From contig WLDE01000007.1 of assembly GCA_009704985.1 (NCBI GenBank), positions 1 through 47,415 on the forward strand: a stretch of DNA of 47,415 nt, read 5' to 3'. The position numbers and the translations under genes were made by a program. The notes beneath the pieces were generated by a model that was not told the origin of the DNA, did no database searches, and saw only the letters and a list, made by a program, of their open reading frames with translations. Positions 31,581-41,612 of this stretch are shown in pieces (the stretch's first letter is position 1; the number at the start of each line of letters is the position of its first letter). This DNA comes from Actinomycetota bacterium (GTDB lineage Bacteria; Actinomycetota; Acidimicrobiia; Acidimicrobiales; Ilumatobacteraceae).

Positions 31581-31586
31581 ACCTTA
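31581..31586 (-). promoter_or_regulatory. Putative -10 element (leaderless) of the kinase gene
   Basis: TAAGGT on the minus strand, 7 nt before ATG 31573. Confidence 0.5.
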
Positions 31587-31774
31587 GCGAGACCTCCGCC
31601 GATGTGGGGGCGTCGACCGTCCGGCGCTGCGACCTGCGCGCCGCGGCGGAGGACCGGCACCGTGGGACCCCGGAGCGGGGATCGGTGACCGAGTCGGGCG
31701 AACCGCCGAGCGCGATCGTCGTTTCCGACCATCGGTAGTGCCGAAGGTCCCTGGCTGGGGGTCGGTCGGCACGG

Positions 31775-31780
31775 CAGACT
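31775..31780 (+). promoter_or_regulatory. Putative -10 element (leaderless) of the response regulator gene
   Basis: CAGACT lies 8 nt before ATG 31789; no ribosome binding site. Confidence 0.4.
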
Positions 31781-31788
31781 TGCCCCCG

Positions 31789-32457
31789 ATGAGCGACGAA
31801 CCCCGTGTCCGAGTGTTCCTGGTCGACGACCACGAGGTGGTCCGCCAGGGGGTCCGCGCGCTGATCGACGCGTCCGGCGACCTGGAGGTGGTGGGGGAGG
31901 CCGACTCGGTGGAGACCGGCCTGGCGCGCGTGTTGGCCGTCCAGCCCGACGTGGCGATCCTCGACGTCCGTCTGCCCGACGGCAACGGCGTCGAGCTGTG
32001 CCGCGAGATCCGCAGCCGGATGCCGCAGGTGAAGTGCCTGATGCTCACGTCGTACTCCGACGACGAGGCGCTGTTCGAGGCGATCATCGCCGGCGCCTCC
32101 GGCTACGTGCTCAAGCAGGTGCGCGGCACCGAGTTGCTCGCCGCGGTGCGACGTGTGGCCAACGGTGAGCACCTGCTCGACCCCGCCGTCACCGGTCGGG
32201 TGATGAAGCGGCTCAGCAACCCGTCGAGCGAGGACCGGCGGCTGGCGAGCCTCACGGCCCGCGAGCGCGAGGTGCTCGAACTGATCGGTCAGGGACTCAC
32301 GAACCGTCAGATCGGCGAGAAGATGTTCCTCGCCGAGAAGACGGTGAAGAACTACGTGAGCGGTCTCCTCGCCAAGCTCGGCATGGAGCGCCGCACCGAG
32401 GCAGCGGTGTTCGTGGCGCGCCGCGAGCACGACCGCGCCCACCACGGCCTCGACTGA
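31789..32457 (+). CDS. NarL/LuxR response regulator, DevR (DosR)-like
   Basis: 222-residue two-domain regulator. The receiver domain has Asp59 (phosphorylation site), Thr87 and Lys109, each offset by five from Asp54, Thr82 and Lys104 of DosR. The DNA-binding part contains LTNRQIGEKMFLAEKTVKNYV and LLAKLGMERRTEAAVF, almost the same as mycobacterial DevR in the recognition helix and the helix after it. The segment LTSYSDDEALFEAIIAGASGYVLK also follows DevR closely. It therefore should bind DosR-type boxes, and one is present at 30429. The start is ATG 31789, supported by a CAGACT 8 nt upstream. Divergent from the PAS kinase. Confidence 0.9.
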   Translation: MSDEPRVRVFLVDDHEVVRQGVRALIDASGDLEVVGEADSVETGLARVLAVQPDVAILDVRLPDGNGVELCREIRSRMPQVKCLMLTSYSDDEALFEAIIAGASGYVLKQVRGTELLAAVRRVANGEHLLDPAVTGRVMKRLSNPSSEDRRLASLTAREREVLELIGQGLTNRQIGEKMFLAEKTVKNYVSGLLAKLGMERRTEAAVFVARREHDRAHHGLD

Positions 32458-32524
32458 GGCGTCACGACGTCGAACCCGCGGCGGCTGCCTGACACTGCCT
32501 GCGGCGGGCGGACGATCCGGTGGC

Positions 32525-33595
32525 GTGAGCCGTCGCCGCGCCGCGTCCCGATCCGTCGTCCACCTCGCCACCCTCGTGACGGTCGCGTTGGCGATCGCTG
32601 CGTGCGGTGGTGGCGGCGACGACGCGAGCGAGGGCTCGGTCCCCACCGGCAGCAGCCTGCCCGCCGGGGAGACCGGCGGGACCGGTGGCGGAGCTGACGG
32701 GACCGAGACGGTGGCGCCCGCCGAGGACGACGGTCACCAGGGCGGTGCGGAGACGATCACGATCACGAAGGAGCAGTTCGACGAACTGCGGCTGCAGGTG
32801 CTCGAGCTGGAGGTGGAGGTCGACCGGCTCCAGGTGGCCGCCGGCCTCACGACCACCGGCGAGACCCGTGAGGCCACCGGCGAGGACGCCGGGGCCGAGG
32901 AGGATGCCGCCGACACCGAGGCGCCCGAGTGGTCCTACGACGACGTCGAACGTTGGGGCGAGCTGGCAGCGGAGTTCTCCGCCTGCGGTGAGGGCGACGA
33001 ACAGTCCCCGGTCGATCTCGCCGGCGCCACCGGCATCGACCTGCCGAACGCCGTGATGCGCTACCAACCCGCGGACGCGACCATCATCGACCTCGGCCAC
33101 ACCGTGCAGGTGAACGTGCCCGAGGCCGGCACGCTCGAGCTCGACGGGACCACTTACCAGTTCACCCACCTGCACTTCCACTCGCCGAGCGAGCACACGG
33201 TCGCCGGCGACAGCTGGCCGATGGAGTGGCACCTCGTGCACCGCTCCGCCGACGGTGCGCTCGCCGTGGTCGCGGTGCTGGTGGAGGAGGGTCCCGCCTG
33301 GCCGGCGTTCGACCTGCTGATCACCTCGCTGCCCATCCGCCAGGACGTCGAGGACGTCGTCTACGGCGAGGTGGACGTGGCGGCGTTCCTCCCCGAGATC
33401 ACCGCTGCGTATCGCTACGACGGCTCGCTCACCACGCCGCCGTGCACCGAGGGTGTGAGTTGGTCCGTGCTGCAGGGGACGATCACGATGAGTGCCGAGC
33501 AGATGGAGGCGTTCGCCAGCCGCCTCGAGGGACCGAACAACCGGCCGACCCAGCCGATCGGCGACCGCGTGCTCGCGCAGGACCTGAGCGCCTGA
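32525..33595 (+). CDS. Alpha-class carbonic anhydrase lipoprotein
   Basis: 356-residue secreted lipoprotein. The signal peptide ends in the lipobox AIAAC (Cys27). A disordered, acidic Gly/Thr-rich stretch with a short coiled coil (about 76-106) follows, then the alpha carbonic anhydrase domain (about 136-352). Zinc ligands His217 and His219 (HLHFH) and His236 (EWHLVH) are present, as is the SLTTPPC element (301-307) carrying the active-site threonine; Cys154 and Cys307 are placed to form the usual disulfide. It would hydrate carbon dioxide outside the cytoplasmic membrane. GTG start 32525, with a GACGAT hexamer 8 nt upstream. It follows the response regulator on the same strand after 67 bp. 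Confidence 0.92.
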   Translation: MSRRRAASRSVVHLATLVTVALAIAACGGGGDDASEGSVPTGSSLPAGETGGTGGGADGTETVAPAEDDGHQGGAETITITKEQFDELRLQVLELEVEVDRLQVAAGLTTTGETREATGEDAGAEEDAADTEAPEWSYDDVERWGELAAEFSACGEGDEQSPVDLAGATGIDLPNAVMRYQPADATIIDLGHTVQVNVPEAGTLELDGTTYQFTHLHFHSPSEHTVAGDSWPMEWHLVHRSADGALAVVAVLVEEGPAWPAFDLLITSLPIRQDVEDVVYGEVDVAAFLPEITAAYRYDGSLTTPPCTEGVSWSVLQGTITMSAEQMEAFASRLEGPNNRPTQPIGDRVLAQDLSA

Positions 33596-33623
33596 GCACC
33601 GGAGTCGGAGCGCCCGAGCCCGG

Positions 33624-34796
33624 TCAGCTCCAGGCGGCGAGCCGCTCCACCACGCGCAGCAGTCGCTGCACGTCGTCGGGATCGAGGTAGCGGGCGAGGC
33701 CTGCCCGCACCACGCCGCCCCGGTCGGTGAGGCCGAGCGACTCCACCACCTCGACCGCGTAGTTGTGGCCGTCCCACACCGCGATCCGATCGGCGGCCAT
33801 CGCCCGCGCCACGTCGGCCGGCTCCACACCGTCGATGCGGAACGCCGCGGTGGGGGTGCGACCATCGAGCCCGCGTGGCCCGTAGACGGTGACCCCGCGG
33901 ATCGACTGCAGCCCCGAGAGCAGCGGCTCGAAGACCGCCATCTCGTACGCGGCCACGCGGTCCATGTCCTCCTCGAGCAGGAACCGGGCGGCGGCCTCCA
34001 CCCCGGCGATCGCCTCGAAGTTCGGCATGCCGGTCTCGAAACGACCCGGGCCGTGGTCGGGTGCCGGGCGCACCTTGAACGCCGGCAGCTCCTCCATCAG
34101 ATCGGGATCGATCCACACGAGGCCGCTGTGCGGCCCGTACCACTTGTACGGCGAGGTGACGAGTGCGTCGCACCCCAGCGCGGCGATGTCGATGCGCTGG
34201 TGCGGCGCCAGCGCCACCGCGTCGACGTACACGCGCGCACCCACGGCGTGCGCGGCGTCGATGATCGGGCGCAGGTCGGGTGCGGTGCCGAGCAGGTTGG
34301 ACGCACCGGGCAGGGTGACCCATCGGGTGCGTTCGTCGATCAGCTCGATCACGTGCTCGGGGGGCAGCGTGCCCGTGGTCGGGTCGAACGGAGCGAGCAC
34401 GTGATCGGCGCCCGCCGCCTGGCACGCGTACCGCCACGGCGACACGTTGGCCTCGTGGTCGAGCCGGGTGCCGATCACCCGGTCGCCGGGGCGCAGCGTG
34501 GCGCTGACCGCGCGGCTGACGGCGAAGGTGAGCGTGGTCATGTTCGGCCCGAACACCACGCCGGCGGGGTCCGCGTGGAACAGCCGTCCCACCGTGTCGC
34601 GTGCTCGGCCGACGAGATCGCCGGTGGCCTGCGAGGCCTCGAACCACCCGCCGCTGCAGGCGAGGCTGGTGCTCTGCATCCACGCCGAGGTGGCCTCGAT
34701 CGAGACGTCGACCATCTGTGTGCCGGCGGGAGCGTCGAACCGCGCCCATCCGTCGGACACGCCGGGGAAGCGGTGGCGCAGGGAGGTGGAGGTCAT
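33624..34796 (-). CDS. Class V aminotransferase, cysteine desulfurase-like
   Basis: 390-residue PLP enzyme of the class V fold, close to the TIGR01976 (VC1184-like) family. The internal aldimine lysine lies in TSPYKWYGPH. Earlier conserved parts are VFGPNMTTLTFAVSRA, GTRLDHEANVSPW and VYVDAVALAPHQRID (Asp and His for the cofactor). The C-terminal part (ARFLLEEDMDRVAAYE onward) is typical of the family. It may be a cysteine desulfurase or another amino-acid lyase; no loop cysteine like that of SufS is obvious, so desulfurase activity is doubtful. The start at ATG 34796 excludes a long unrelated upstream extension. Convergent with the carbonic anhydrase gene. Confidence 0.83.
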   Translation of the reverse strand: MTSTSLRHRFPGVSDGWARFDAPAGTQMVDVSIEATSAWMQSTSLACSGGWFEASQATGDLVGRARDTVGRLFHADPAGVVFGPNMTTLTFAVSRAVSATLRPGDRVIGTRLDHEANVSPWRYACQAAGADHVLAPFDPTTGTLPPEHVIELIDERTRWVTLPGASNLLGTAPDLRPIIDAAHAVGARVYVDAVALAPHQRIDIAALGCDALVTSPYKWYGPHSGLVWIDPDLMEELPAFKVRPAPDHGPGRFETGMPNFEAIAGVEAAARFLLEEDMDRVAAYEMAVFEPLLSGLQSIRGVTVYGPRGLDGRTPTAAFRIDGVEPADVARAMAADRIAVWDGHNYAVEVVESLGLTDRGGVVRAGLARYLDPDDVQRLLRVVERLAAWS

Positions 34797-34864
34797 GGGG
34801 CGGCGGTGGTGTCGACGACGTGGTCGTGAAGGCAGGTCACGGTGTGTGCTCCGGCGGGGAGCGC

Positions 34865-35134
34865 TCAGCGCGCCCGGGCGGCGGCCTTGGCGAGCCGCTT
34901 GGCCGTGCGGCCGGCGGGCTCGAGGTGGCGTGCGTCCAGGTCGCCCACCTCCACACCGTTCGCGAACAGCACCCGGTATCGCAGCCAGTTGAACCCGTTG
35001 GCCAGCAGCACCTTGCCCTCGGTGCCCTGCGGGACACCCGGCAGCTCCACCGTGGTGCGCACCCGGTCGTTGGCGCGCAGGGCGAGCTGATCGGCGTGGG
35101 GCTTGGCCAGAGCGTGCGGCTTCCAGGTCGGCAT
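34865..35134 (-). CDS. Small SH3-barrel-like protein
   Basis: 89-residue basic protein beginning MPTWKPHALAKPHADQLALR. Residues about 20-70 (NDRVRTTVELPGVPQGTEGKVL, NWLRYRVLFANGVEVGDLDARHL) have the look of a KOW/SH3-type small barrel that begins with a charged strand and a turn rich in Gly. A Lys/Arg/Ala-rich tail (75-89) follows. Function unknown; a nucleic-acid or ribosome contact is possible from the charge but only guessed. Start 35134 is chosen because a CAGACT hexamer lies 8 nt upstream and the extension has poor coding character. It is divergent from tig, with a 101-bp shared region. Confidence 0.7.
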   Translation of the reverse strand: MPTWKPHALAKPHADQLALRANDRVRTTVELPGVPQGTEGKVLLANGFNWLRYRVLFANGVEVGDLDARHLEPAGRTAKRLAKAAARAR

Positions 35135-35142
35135 AGGTGCAC

Positions 35143-35148
35143 AGTCTG
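35143..35148 (-). promoter_or_regulatory. Putative -10 element (leaderless) of the SH3-like gene
   Basis: CAGACT on the minus strand, 8 nt before ATG 35134. Confidence 0.4.
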
Positions 35149-35220
35149 CCCGATCGGGGTCGTCGCGCACGCAATCGCCGGGGTCGCTCCGGGAAGCGCC
35201 GGGAAGGCCCGCCGGGTCGG

Positions 35221-35226
35221 TAGGCT
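35221..35226 (+). promoter_or_regulatory. Putative -10 element of tig (leaderless)
   Basis: TAGGCT lies 9 nt before GTG 35236; there is no Shine-Dalgarno sequence. Confidence 0.5.
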
Positions 35227-35235
35227 CCACGACCT

Positions 35236-36660
35236 GTGAAGAGCACGCTCGAAAACCTCGAAGACGCGCCCGGTAAGCGCCTCGTCAAGCTCACCCTCAC
35301 CGTCGACGAGGCCGAGTTCGACCGCGACATCGACCAGGCGTTCCGCAAGATCGCGACCGAGGTGCGGCTGCCCGGCTTCCGTGCCGGCAAGGTCCCGCGC
35401 AAGGTGCTCGAGGCCCGCATCGGTCTCGCCCCTGCCCGCGAGCAGGCGCTGCGCGACGCCATCCCGGTGTACCTGGCGAGCGCCGTGCGCGAGCACGACA
35501 TCGACCTCATCGCCACGCCGCAGGTGGAGATCACCTCCGGCGAGGAGGACGGTCCGGTCGTGTTCGACGCCACCTGCGAGGTGCGGCCGGAGATCACCGT
35601 GCCCGGCTACGGCGGCATCCGCGTCGAGCTGCCGAGCCCGGTGGCCGGCGACGACGACGTCGATCAGGCCGTGCGCGCCGAGCTGCGCCGCCACGGCTCG
35701 CTCGTCGACGTCGACCGTCCGGTCCAGTCCGGCGACCACGTCACGCTGAGCCTCGAGGGCACCCGCGACGGCGAGCCCGTGATCGGTCTCACCACCGAGG
35801 ACTGGTTGTACGAGGTCGGCCAGGGTTGGGTCGCCCCCACGTTCGACGCCGAGCTGCTCGGCGCCACCAAGGGTGCCGAACTCCGTTTCACCGCCACGCC
35901 CAACGGCACCAGCGAGCCGGCCGACTTCGTGGTCACCGTCTCGAACGTGCAGGAGATGGTGCTGCCCGAGCTCACCGACCAGTGGGTCGACGAGAACATC
36001 GGCGAGTTCGACACCGTCGAGGCCTACCGGGCCTCGATCGCCGAGCGCATCGGCGCCTCCAAGCTCAACCAGGCCCGCAACTCCTTCGTCGATCGGGTCA
36101 CCACGGCGCTCGCCGAGCTCGTCGACGTCGAGGCGCCCGAGGCGATGGTGAACGGCGACCTCCAGGCCCGCATCCAGAACACGGTGCAGCAGTTCCAGGC
36201 GCAGGGCATCTCGATCGAGCAGTGGCTCGCCGCCACCGGTCAGGACGCCGAGTCGTTCGTGGCTGCGCTGCGGGTGCAGTCCGAGAAGGCCGTCAAGGTC
36301 GACCTCGCGTTGCGGGCCGTCGCCGTCGCCGAGTCGCTCGAGGCCGGCGACGACGACCTCGACGCCGAGTACGAGCGCATCGCGGTGCAGGTGCGTCAGA
36401 AGAAGCAGCAGGTGAAGCGGGCCTACGAGGCCAACGACGCGGTCACCGACCTGCTCGCGCAGATCCGCAAGAGCAAGGCGCTCGACTGGCTGCTGCACCA
36501 CGTCGAGATCGTCGATCCCGACGGCGCGCCGATCGACCGTGACCTCATCCTCGGCAACTCGCACGACGCGGATGGTGGCCACGACGACCACGACGATCAC
36601 GATCACGACGGTCACGACGGTCACGATCACGATCACGACCACGACGGCCACGACCACTGA
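35236..36660 (+). CDS. tig: Trigger factor with a His/Asp-rich C-terminal tail
   Basis: 474-residue ribosome-associated chaperone and prolyl isomerase. The N-terminal ribosome-binding domain has the signature [11 protein letters not shown] (residues 47-57). The PPIase domain is about 160-240 ([29 protein letters not shown]), and the helical C-domain follows. The last 32 residues (443-474) consist almost only of His, Asp and Gly with 12 histidines, a tail absent from typical trigger factors and suited to binding Zn, Ni or Co. GTG start; no ribosome binding site, but a TAGGCT lies 9 nt upstream. The clpP start codon follows after 11 bp, so the tig-clpP genes are coupled, with clpX next. Confidence 0.95.
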   Translation: MKSTLENLEDAPGKRLVKLTLTVDEAEFDRDIDQAFRKIATEVRLPGFRAGKVPRKVLEARIGLAPAREQALRDAIPVYLASAVREHDIDLIATPQVEITSGEEDGPVVFDATCEVRPEITVPGYGGIRVELPSPVAGDDDVDQAVRAELRRHGSLVDVDRPVQSGDHVTLSLEGTRDGEPVIGLTTEDWLYEVGQGWVAPTFDAELLGATKGAELRFTATPNGTSEPADFVVTVSNVQEMVLPELTDQWVDENIGEFDTVEAYRASIAERIGASKLNQARNSFVDRVTTALAELVDVEAPEAMVNGDLQARIQNTVQQFQAQGISIEQWLAATGQDAESFVAALRVQSEKAVKVDLALRAVAVAESLEAGDDDLDAEYERIAVQVRQKKQQVKRAYEANDAVTDLLAQIRKSKALDWLLHHVEIVDPDGAPIDRDLILGNSHDADGGHDDHDDHDHDGHDGHDHDHDHDGHDH

Positions 36661-36671
36661 ACGGAGTCACG

Positions 36672-37304
36672 ATGACCGAGATGCGCAACTCCATCCCCAT
36701 GCCCTACGTGGTCGAGCAGACCAGCCGTGGCGAGCGCACGTACGACCTGTACAGCCGCCTGCTCAAGGACAACATCATCTTCCTGCAGACCCCGATCGAC
36801 GACACCGTCGCCAGCGTGATCTGCGCCCAGTTGATCCACCTCGAGTCGGAGAACCCCGACAAGGACATCAACCTCTACATCAACAGCCCCGGTGGCGACA
36901 TCACGGCGCTCTTCGCCATCTACGACACGATGCAGTTCATCAAGAACGACATCGCCACCATCTGCCTCGGCCAGGCCGCCTCCGCCGCCGCGGTGCTGCT
37001 CGCCGCCGGAACGAAGGGCAAGCGCCTCGCCCTGCCGCACAGCCGCGTGCTGCTCCACCAGCCCTACGGCCAGGTGGGCTACGGCCAGGTGACCGACCTG
37101 GAGATCGCCGCCAAGGAGATCCTCCGCATGCGTGAACTGCTCGAGGAGATCCTGGCCCACCACACCGGCCAGTCGATGGAGCGGATCCACGCCGACACCG
37201 ATCGCGACTTCGTGATGGAAGCACAGGAGGCGATCGAATATGGCATCATCGACGCTGTGTTGTCGTCGCGTGCCAACGTCGACCGCACCGGTCCCATCCG
37301 CTGA
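36672..37304 (+). CDS. clpP: ATP-dependent Clp protease proteolytic subunit
   Basis: 210-residue serine protease subunit. Catalytic triad: Ser104 in [14 protein letters not shown], His129 in [13 protein letters not shown], and an Asp near 175 in [10 protein letters not shown]. The IYINSPGGD block (about 69-76) is at the hydrophobic substrate channel. It assembles into double heptamer rings that degrade proteins unfolded by ClpX or ClpC. The start is ATG 36672, 11 bp after tig, with an ACGGAGTCACG ribosome binding region. Only one clpP copy is in the window, while many actinobacteria carry clpP1 and clpP2. Confidence 0.96.
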   Translation: MTEMRNSIPMPYVVEQTSRGERTYDLYSRLLKDNIIFLQTPIDDTVASVICAQLIHLESENPDKDINLYINSPGGDITALFAIYDTMQFIKNDIATICLGQAASAAAVLLAAGTKGKRLALPHSRVLLHQPYGQVGYGQVTDLEIAAKEILRMRELLEEILAHHTGQSMERIHADTDRDFVMEAQEAIEYGIIDAVLSSRANVDRTGPIR

Positions 37305-37358
37305 GACCGCTGAGACCGCGATCGAGTCGACGTTCGGACGACGGAGGGGACAGTCACC

Positions 37359-38642
<1,284 letters not shown>

Positions 38643-38653
38643 CGTACGTCGCC

Positions 38654-38678
38654 GGTCGTCCGCCCCTGTCGGACGACC
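38654..38678 (+). terminator. Terminator hairpin after clpX
   Basis: GGTCGTCCG-CCCCTGT-CGGACGACC, a perfect 9-bp stem with 7-nt loop, 11 nt beyond the clpX stop, followed by a C-rich tract. Confidence 0.6.
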
Positions 38679-38741
38679 TCCCCCCACCTCCACCCACCTC
38701 CACCCGATCCCCACCCTGCGAGCACACGAGGCCTGCATCCG

Positions 38742-40037
38742 ATGAACCTCACGGAGGCGATGGCGTATCTCGACGCGCACGCCAGTTACGACACCACGGG
38801 CCGCGTCGAGTCGCCCACGATCGACCGGATCGCCCGCCTCATGGAGGTGTCCGGTGATCCGCAGCTCGGCTACCCGGTGATCCACATCACCGGCACCAAC
38901 GGCAAGGGCTCGACCACCCAGATGGTCACGCGATTGCTGATGGCCCACGGGCTCACGGTCGGCACGTACTCGAGCCCGCACCTCGAGCGGCTGAACGAGC
39001 GGATCCAGCGCAACGGCGAGCCGATCGGCGACGACGAGTTCGCCGAGCAGATCGCTGCGCTCGCCGAGATCGAGGTGATCTCCGGGGTGCGGCCCACCTT
39101 CTTCGAGCTCGTCACGGCCGCAGCGTTCCGATGGTTCGCCGACGTGGCCGTCGACGTCGCCGTCATCGAGGTCGGCATGCTCGGCCGCTGGGACGCGACG
39201 AACGTCGTCGATGCGCAGGTGGCGGTCCTGACCAACATCGCGCTCGACCACATGGAGTACGCCGGCCCCACGAAGGCGCACATCGCCCGCGAGAAGTCGG
39301 GCATCGTGAAGCCGCGCAGCGCCGTGGTGATCGGCGAGACCGAACCCGAGCTCGCGCAGATCTTCGTCGACGCCGGCGGCTCGGCCCACTTCCTCCGCGG
39401 CGAGCACTTCGACGTCGTCGAGAACCAGCTCGCGCTCGGCGGTCGCCTGGTCGACCTGCGCACACCCACCACCGTGTACCCCGAGGTGTTCGTGCCCCTG
39501 CACGGCAAGCACCAGGCCGACAACGCGGCGGTCGCGCTCATGGCGGTGGAGGCGTTCTTCGCCCGTCCGCTCGAGGACGAGATCCTGCGCGAGGGCTTCG
39601 CCGAGGTGCGGATGCCGGGTCGGTTCGAGGTGATGGGGCGCCAGCCGCTGGTGATCGTCGACGGCGCGCACAACCCCGCCGGCGCCGACGTGGCCGCGCA
39701 GGTGTTCTTCGAGGACTTCGACCCCGCAGGGATGCGCTACCTGGTGGTCGGCTGCCTGAAGACGCGTGACGCGCCCGAGCTGCTCGGGGCGCTTCGCGCC
39801 GACGAGTTCGACGTCGTGCTCACCTGCACCGCGCCCTCGCCGCGCGGCCTCGACTCCCGAGGCCTGGCGCGCGCCGCCGCCGAGCTCGGTTGCGACGAGG
39901 TGATCGAGTGCTCGACGCCGTCCGAGGCGTGCGCGAAGGCGCTGCGCCTCGCCGGCGGTGACGACGCGATCCTGGTCGCCGGCAGCCTGTACGTCGTGGG
40001 CGAGGCGCGTCCCGCGCTGCGCCGACTGCTGCCCTGA
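38742..40037 (+). CDS. folC: Folylpolyglutamate synthase / dihydrofolate synthase
   Basis: 431-residue Mur-ligase-like enzyme that adds glutamate to dihydropteroate and folates, making tetrahydrofolate polyglutamates. The ATP-binding loop is HITGTNGKGST (about residues 47-57). The substrate-binding VEVGMLGRWDATNVV-like segment (read IEVGMLGRWDATNVV) and the LTNIALDHMEY motif are present. The C-terminal domain has FEVMGRQPLVIVDGAHNP and ends RRLLP. Start ATG 38742, the first codon of the clearly conserved N-terminus (MNLTEAMAYLDAH). Lies between clpX and ndk, in the order usual for actinobacteria (where valS often lies near). Confidence 0.95.
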   Translation: MNLTEAMAYLDAHASYDTTGRVESPTIDRIARLMEVSGDPQLGYPVIHITGTNGKGSTTQMVTRLLMAHGLTVGTYSSPHLERLNERIQRNGEPIGDDEFAEQIAALAEIEVISGVRPTFFELVTAAAFRWFADVAVDVAVIEVGMLGRWDATNVVDAQVAVLTNIALDHMEYAGPTKAHIAREKSGIVKPRSAVVIGETEPELAQIFVDAGGSAHFLRGEHFDVVENQLALGGRLVDLRTPTTVYPEVFVPLHGKHQADNAAVALMAVEAFFARPLEDEILREGFAEVRMPGRFEVMGRQPLVIVDGAHNPAGADVAAQVFFEDFDPAGMRYLVVGCLKTRDAPELLGALRADEFDVVLTCTAPSPRGLDSRGLARAAAELGCDEVIECSTPSEACAKALRLAGGDDAILVAGSLYVVGEARPALRRLLP

Positions 40038-40065
40038 GCCCCATCGCTCCGCGCGAGTTCGCCGG

Positions 40066-40071
40066 TAGCCT
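40066..40071 (+). promoter_or_regulatory. Putative -10 element (leaderless) of ndk
   Basis: TAGCCT lies 8 nt before ATG 40080; no Shine-Dalgarno. Confidence 0.5.
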
Positions 40072-40079
40072 CCGGGGCC

Positions 40080-40490
40080 ATGTCTGATCGCACCCTCGTC
40101 CTCCTGAAGCCCGACGCCGTCGAGCGCGGCCTCGTCGGCCAGATCCTCGCCCGGTTCGAGACCAAGGGTCTGAAGATCGTCGCGATGGATCTCCGCCAGC
40201 TCGACGCCGACACCCTCGCCCGTCACTACGAGGAGCACGTCGGCAAGGGCTTCTACGCCGACCTCGTGCAGTTCATGAGCCGCGGCCCGGTGGTGGCGCT
40301 GGCGCTCGAGGGTCCGCAGGACACCTGGGAGGTCGTGCGCGGGATGATGGGCGCCACCAACCCGCTGAAGTCGGCCCCCGGCACCATCCGCGGCGACTTC
40401 GGCACGCTCTTCACCGAGAACCTCGTGCACGGCAGCGACTCGCTCGCGTCCGCCGAGCGCGAGCTCGGGATCTTCTTCCCGAACCTCTGA
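40080..40490 (+). CDS. ndk: Nucleoside diphosphate kinase
   Basis: 136-residue enzyme that exchanges the terminal phosphate between nucleoside di- and triphosphates through a phospho-histidine. The active site His117 is in ENLVHGSDS, and the nucleotide contacts KPDAVERGLVG (10-20) and GATNPLKSAPGTIRGDFG (91-108) are typical. The length and sequence are standard. The start is ATG 40080, supported by a TAGCCT 8 nt upstream. The mreB gene follows 74 bp later, with its own putative -10 in the gap. Confidence 0.97.
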   Translation: MSDRTLVLLKPDAVERGLVGQILARFETKGLKIVAMDLRQLDADTLARHYEEHVGKGFYADLVQFMSRGPVVALALEGPQDTWEVVRGMMGATNPLKSAPGTIRGDFGTLFTENLVHGSDSLASAERELGIFFPNL

Positions 40491-40506
40491 GCGCACGCCT
40501 CGCCGC

Positions 40507-40512
40507 TAGACT
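40507..40512 (+). promoter_or_regulatory. Putative -10 element of mreB
   Basis: TAGACT lies in the ndk-mreB gap. A start near 40519 would leave a leader of about 46 nt that includes a purine-rich AGAAGGGAGG before ATG 40565. Confidence 0.4.
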
Positions 40513-40564
40513 CGCCTCCCGTTCGCGAGGCTGCTGACAGGCGACCGTAGAAGGGAGGCCGGCC

Positions 40565-41599
40565 ATGGCGCGATCCAATCCGCTGGCGCTGGGCCGAGAT
40601 CTCGCCATCGACCTCGGGACCGCGAACACGCTCATCTACGCGCGCGGCCAGGGCATCGTCCTCAACGAGCCCTCCGTGGTGGCGATCGACATCACCGACG
40701 GCCGGCCCGTCGCCGTGGGCATCGAGGCCAAGCGCATGATGGGCCGCACCCCCGGCCGCATCAAGACGATCCGACCGCTGAAGGACGGCGTCATCGCCGA
40801 CTTCGAGGTCTGCGAGAAGATGCTCCGCTTCTTCATCCAGAAGGTGCACGCCAGCCGCTGGAGCAAGCCGCGCATGGTGATCTGCGTGCCGTCGGGCATC
40901 ACCGGTGTCGAGCAGCGCGCCGTGCAGGACGCCGCCGAGTACGCCGGTGCGCGCAAGCCGGTGCACATCATCGAAGAGCCGATGGCCGCCGCCATCGGTG
41001 CCGACCTGCCCGTGCACGAGCCGAGCGGCAACATGATCGTCGACATCGGCGGTGGCACCACCGAGGTCGCCGTCATCTCGCTCGGCGGCATCGTCACCGC
41101 CCAGTCGGTGCGGGTCGCGGGTGACGAGCTCGACGACGCGGTGATGCAGTACATCAAGAAGGAGTTCTCCCTCGCGATCGGCGATCGCACCGCGGAGGAG
41201 ATCAAGATGCACATGGGATCGTGCTGGCCGCTCGACGACGAGCTGACCGCCGACATCCGTGGTCGCGACATGATCAGCGGCCTGCCCCGCACGATCCCGC
41301 TCACCACCGAGCAGGTGCGCGAAGCCCTCGCGGAGCCCGTGGCTGCCATTGTGGACGCCGTGAAGACGACGCTCGACAAGACGCCTCCCGAACTGGCTGC
41401 CGACATCATGGAGCAGGGGATCACGATCACCGGTGGTGGCGCGTTGCTCGCCGGGCTCGACCAGCGGCTCGCCCACGAGACCGGGATGCCGATCAAGCTC
41501 GCCCGCGACCCGCTGTTCAGCGTCGTGATCGGGTCGGGGCGGGCGCTCGAGAACATCGATGCGATGCGGGGGCTGATGTCGCTGGGCGGCGACGAGTAG
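40565..41599 (+). CDS. mreB: Rod shape-determining protein MreB
   Basis: 344-residue actin homologue that organises the cell-wall synthetic machine along the lateral wall. The phosphate-1 loop DLGTANTLIYARGQG (about 16-30), the phosphate-2 segment MIVDIGGGTTEVAVISLGG (about 157-175), and the adenosine block ITGGGALLAGLDQRL (about 282-296) are intact. A strong AAGGGAGG ribosome binding site precedes ATG 40565. First gene of the contiguous group mreB-mreC-mreD-mrdA-rodA. It implies a rod-shaped cell or at least an elongasome, which in many other actinobacteria is absent. Confidence 0.97.
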   Translation: MARSNPLALGRDLAIDLGTANTLIYARGQGIVLNEPSVVAIDITDGRPVAVGIEAKRMMGRTPGRIKTIRPLKDGVIADFEVCEKMLRFFIQKVHASRWSKPRMVICVPSGITGVEQRAVQDAAEYAGARKPVHIIEEPMAAAIGADLPVHEPSGNMIVDIGGGTTEVAVISLGGIVTAQSVRVAGDELDDAVMQYIKKEFSLAIGDRTAEEIKMHMGSCWPLDDELTADIRGRDMISGLPRTIPLTTEQVREALAEPVAAIVDAVKTTLDKTPPELAADIMEQGITITGGGALLAGLDQRLAHETGMPIKLARDPLFSVVIGSGRALENIDAMRGLMSLGGDE

Positions 41600-41612
41600 A
41601 ACCGCGTCGCCG

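Noticed and set aside
33624..35597. N-terminal extension of the class V aminotransferase to 35597
   Set aside because: The extra residues are Arg/Pro-rich, match no known domain and overlap the start of tig on the other strand; ATG 34796 gives the family's normal N-terminus.
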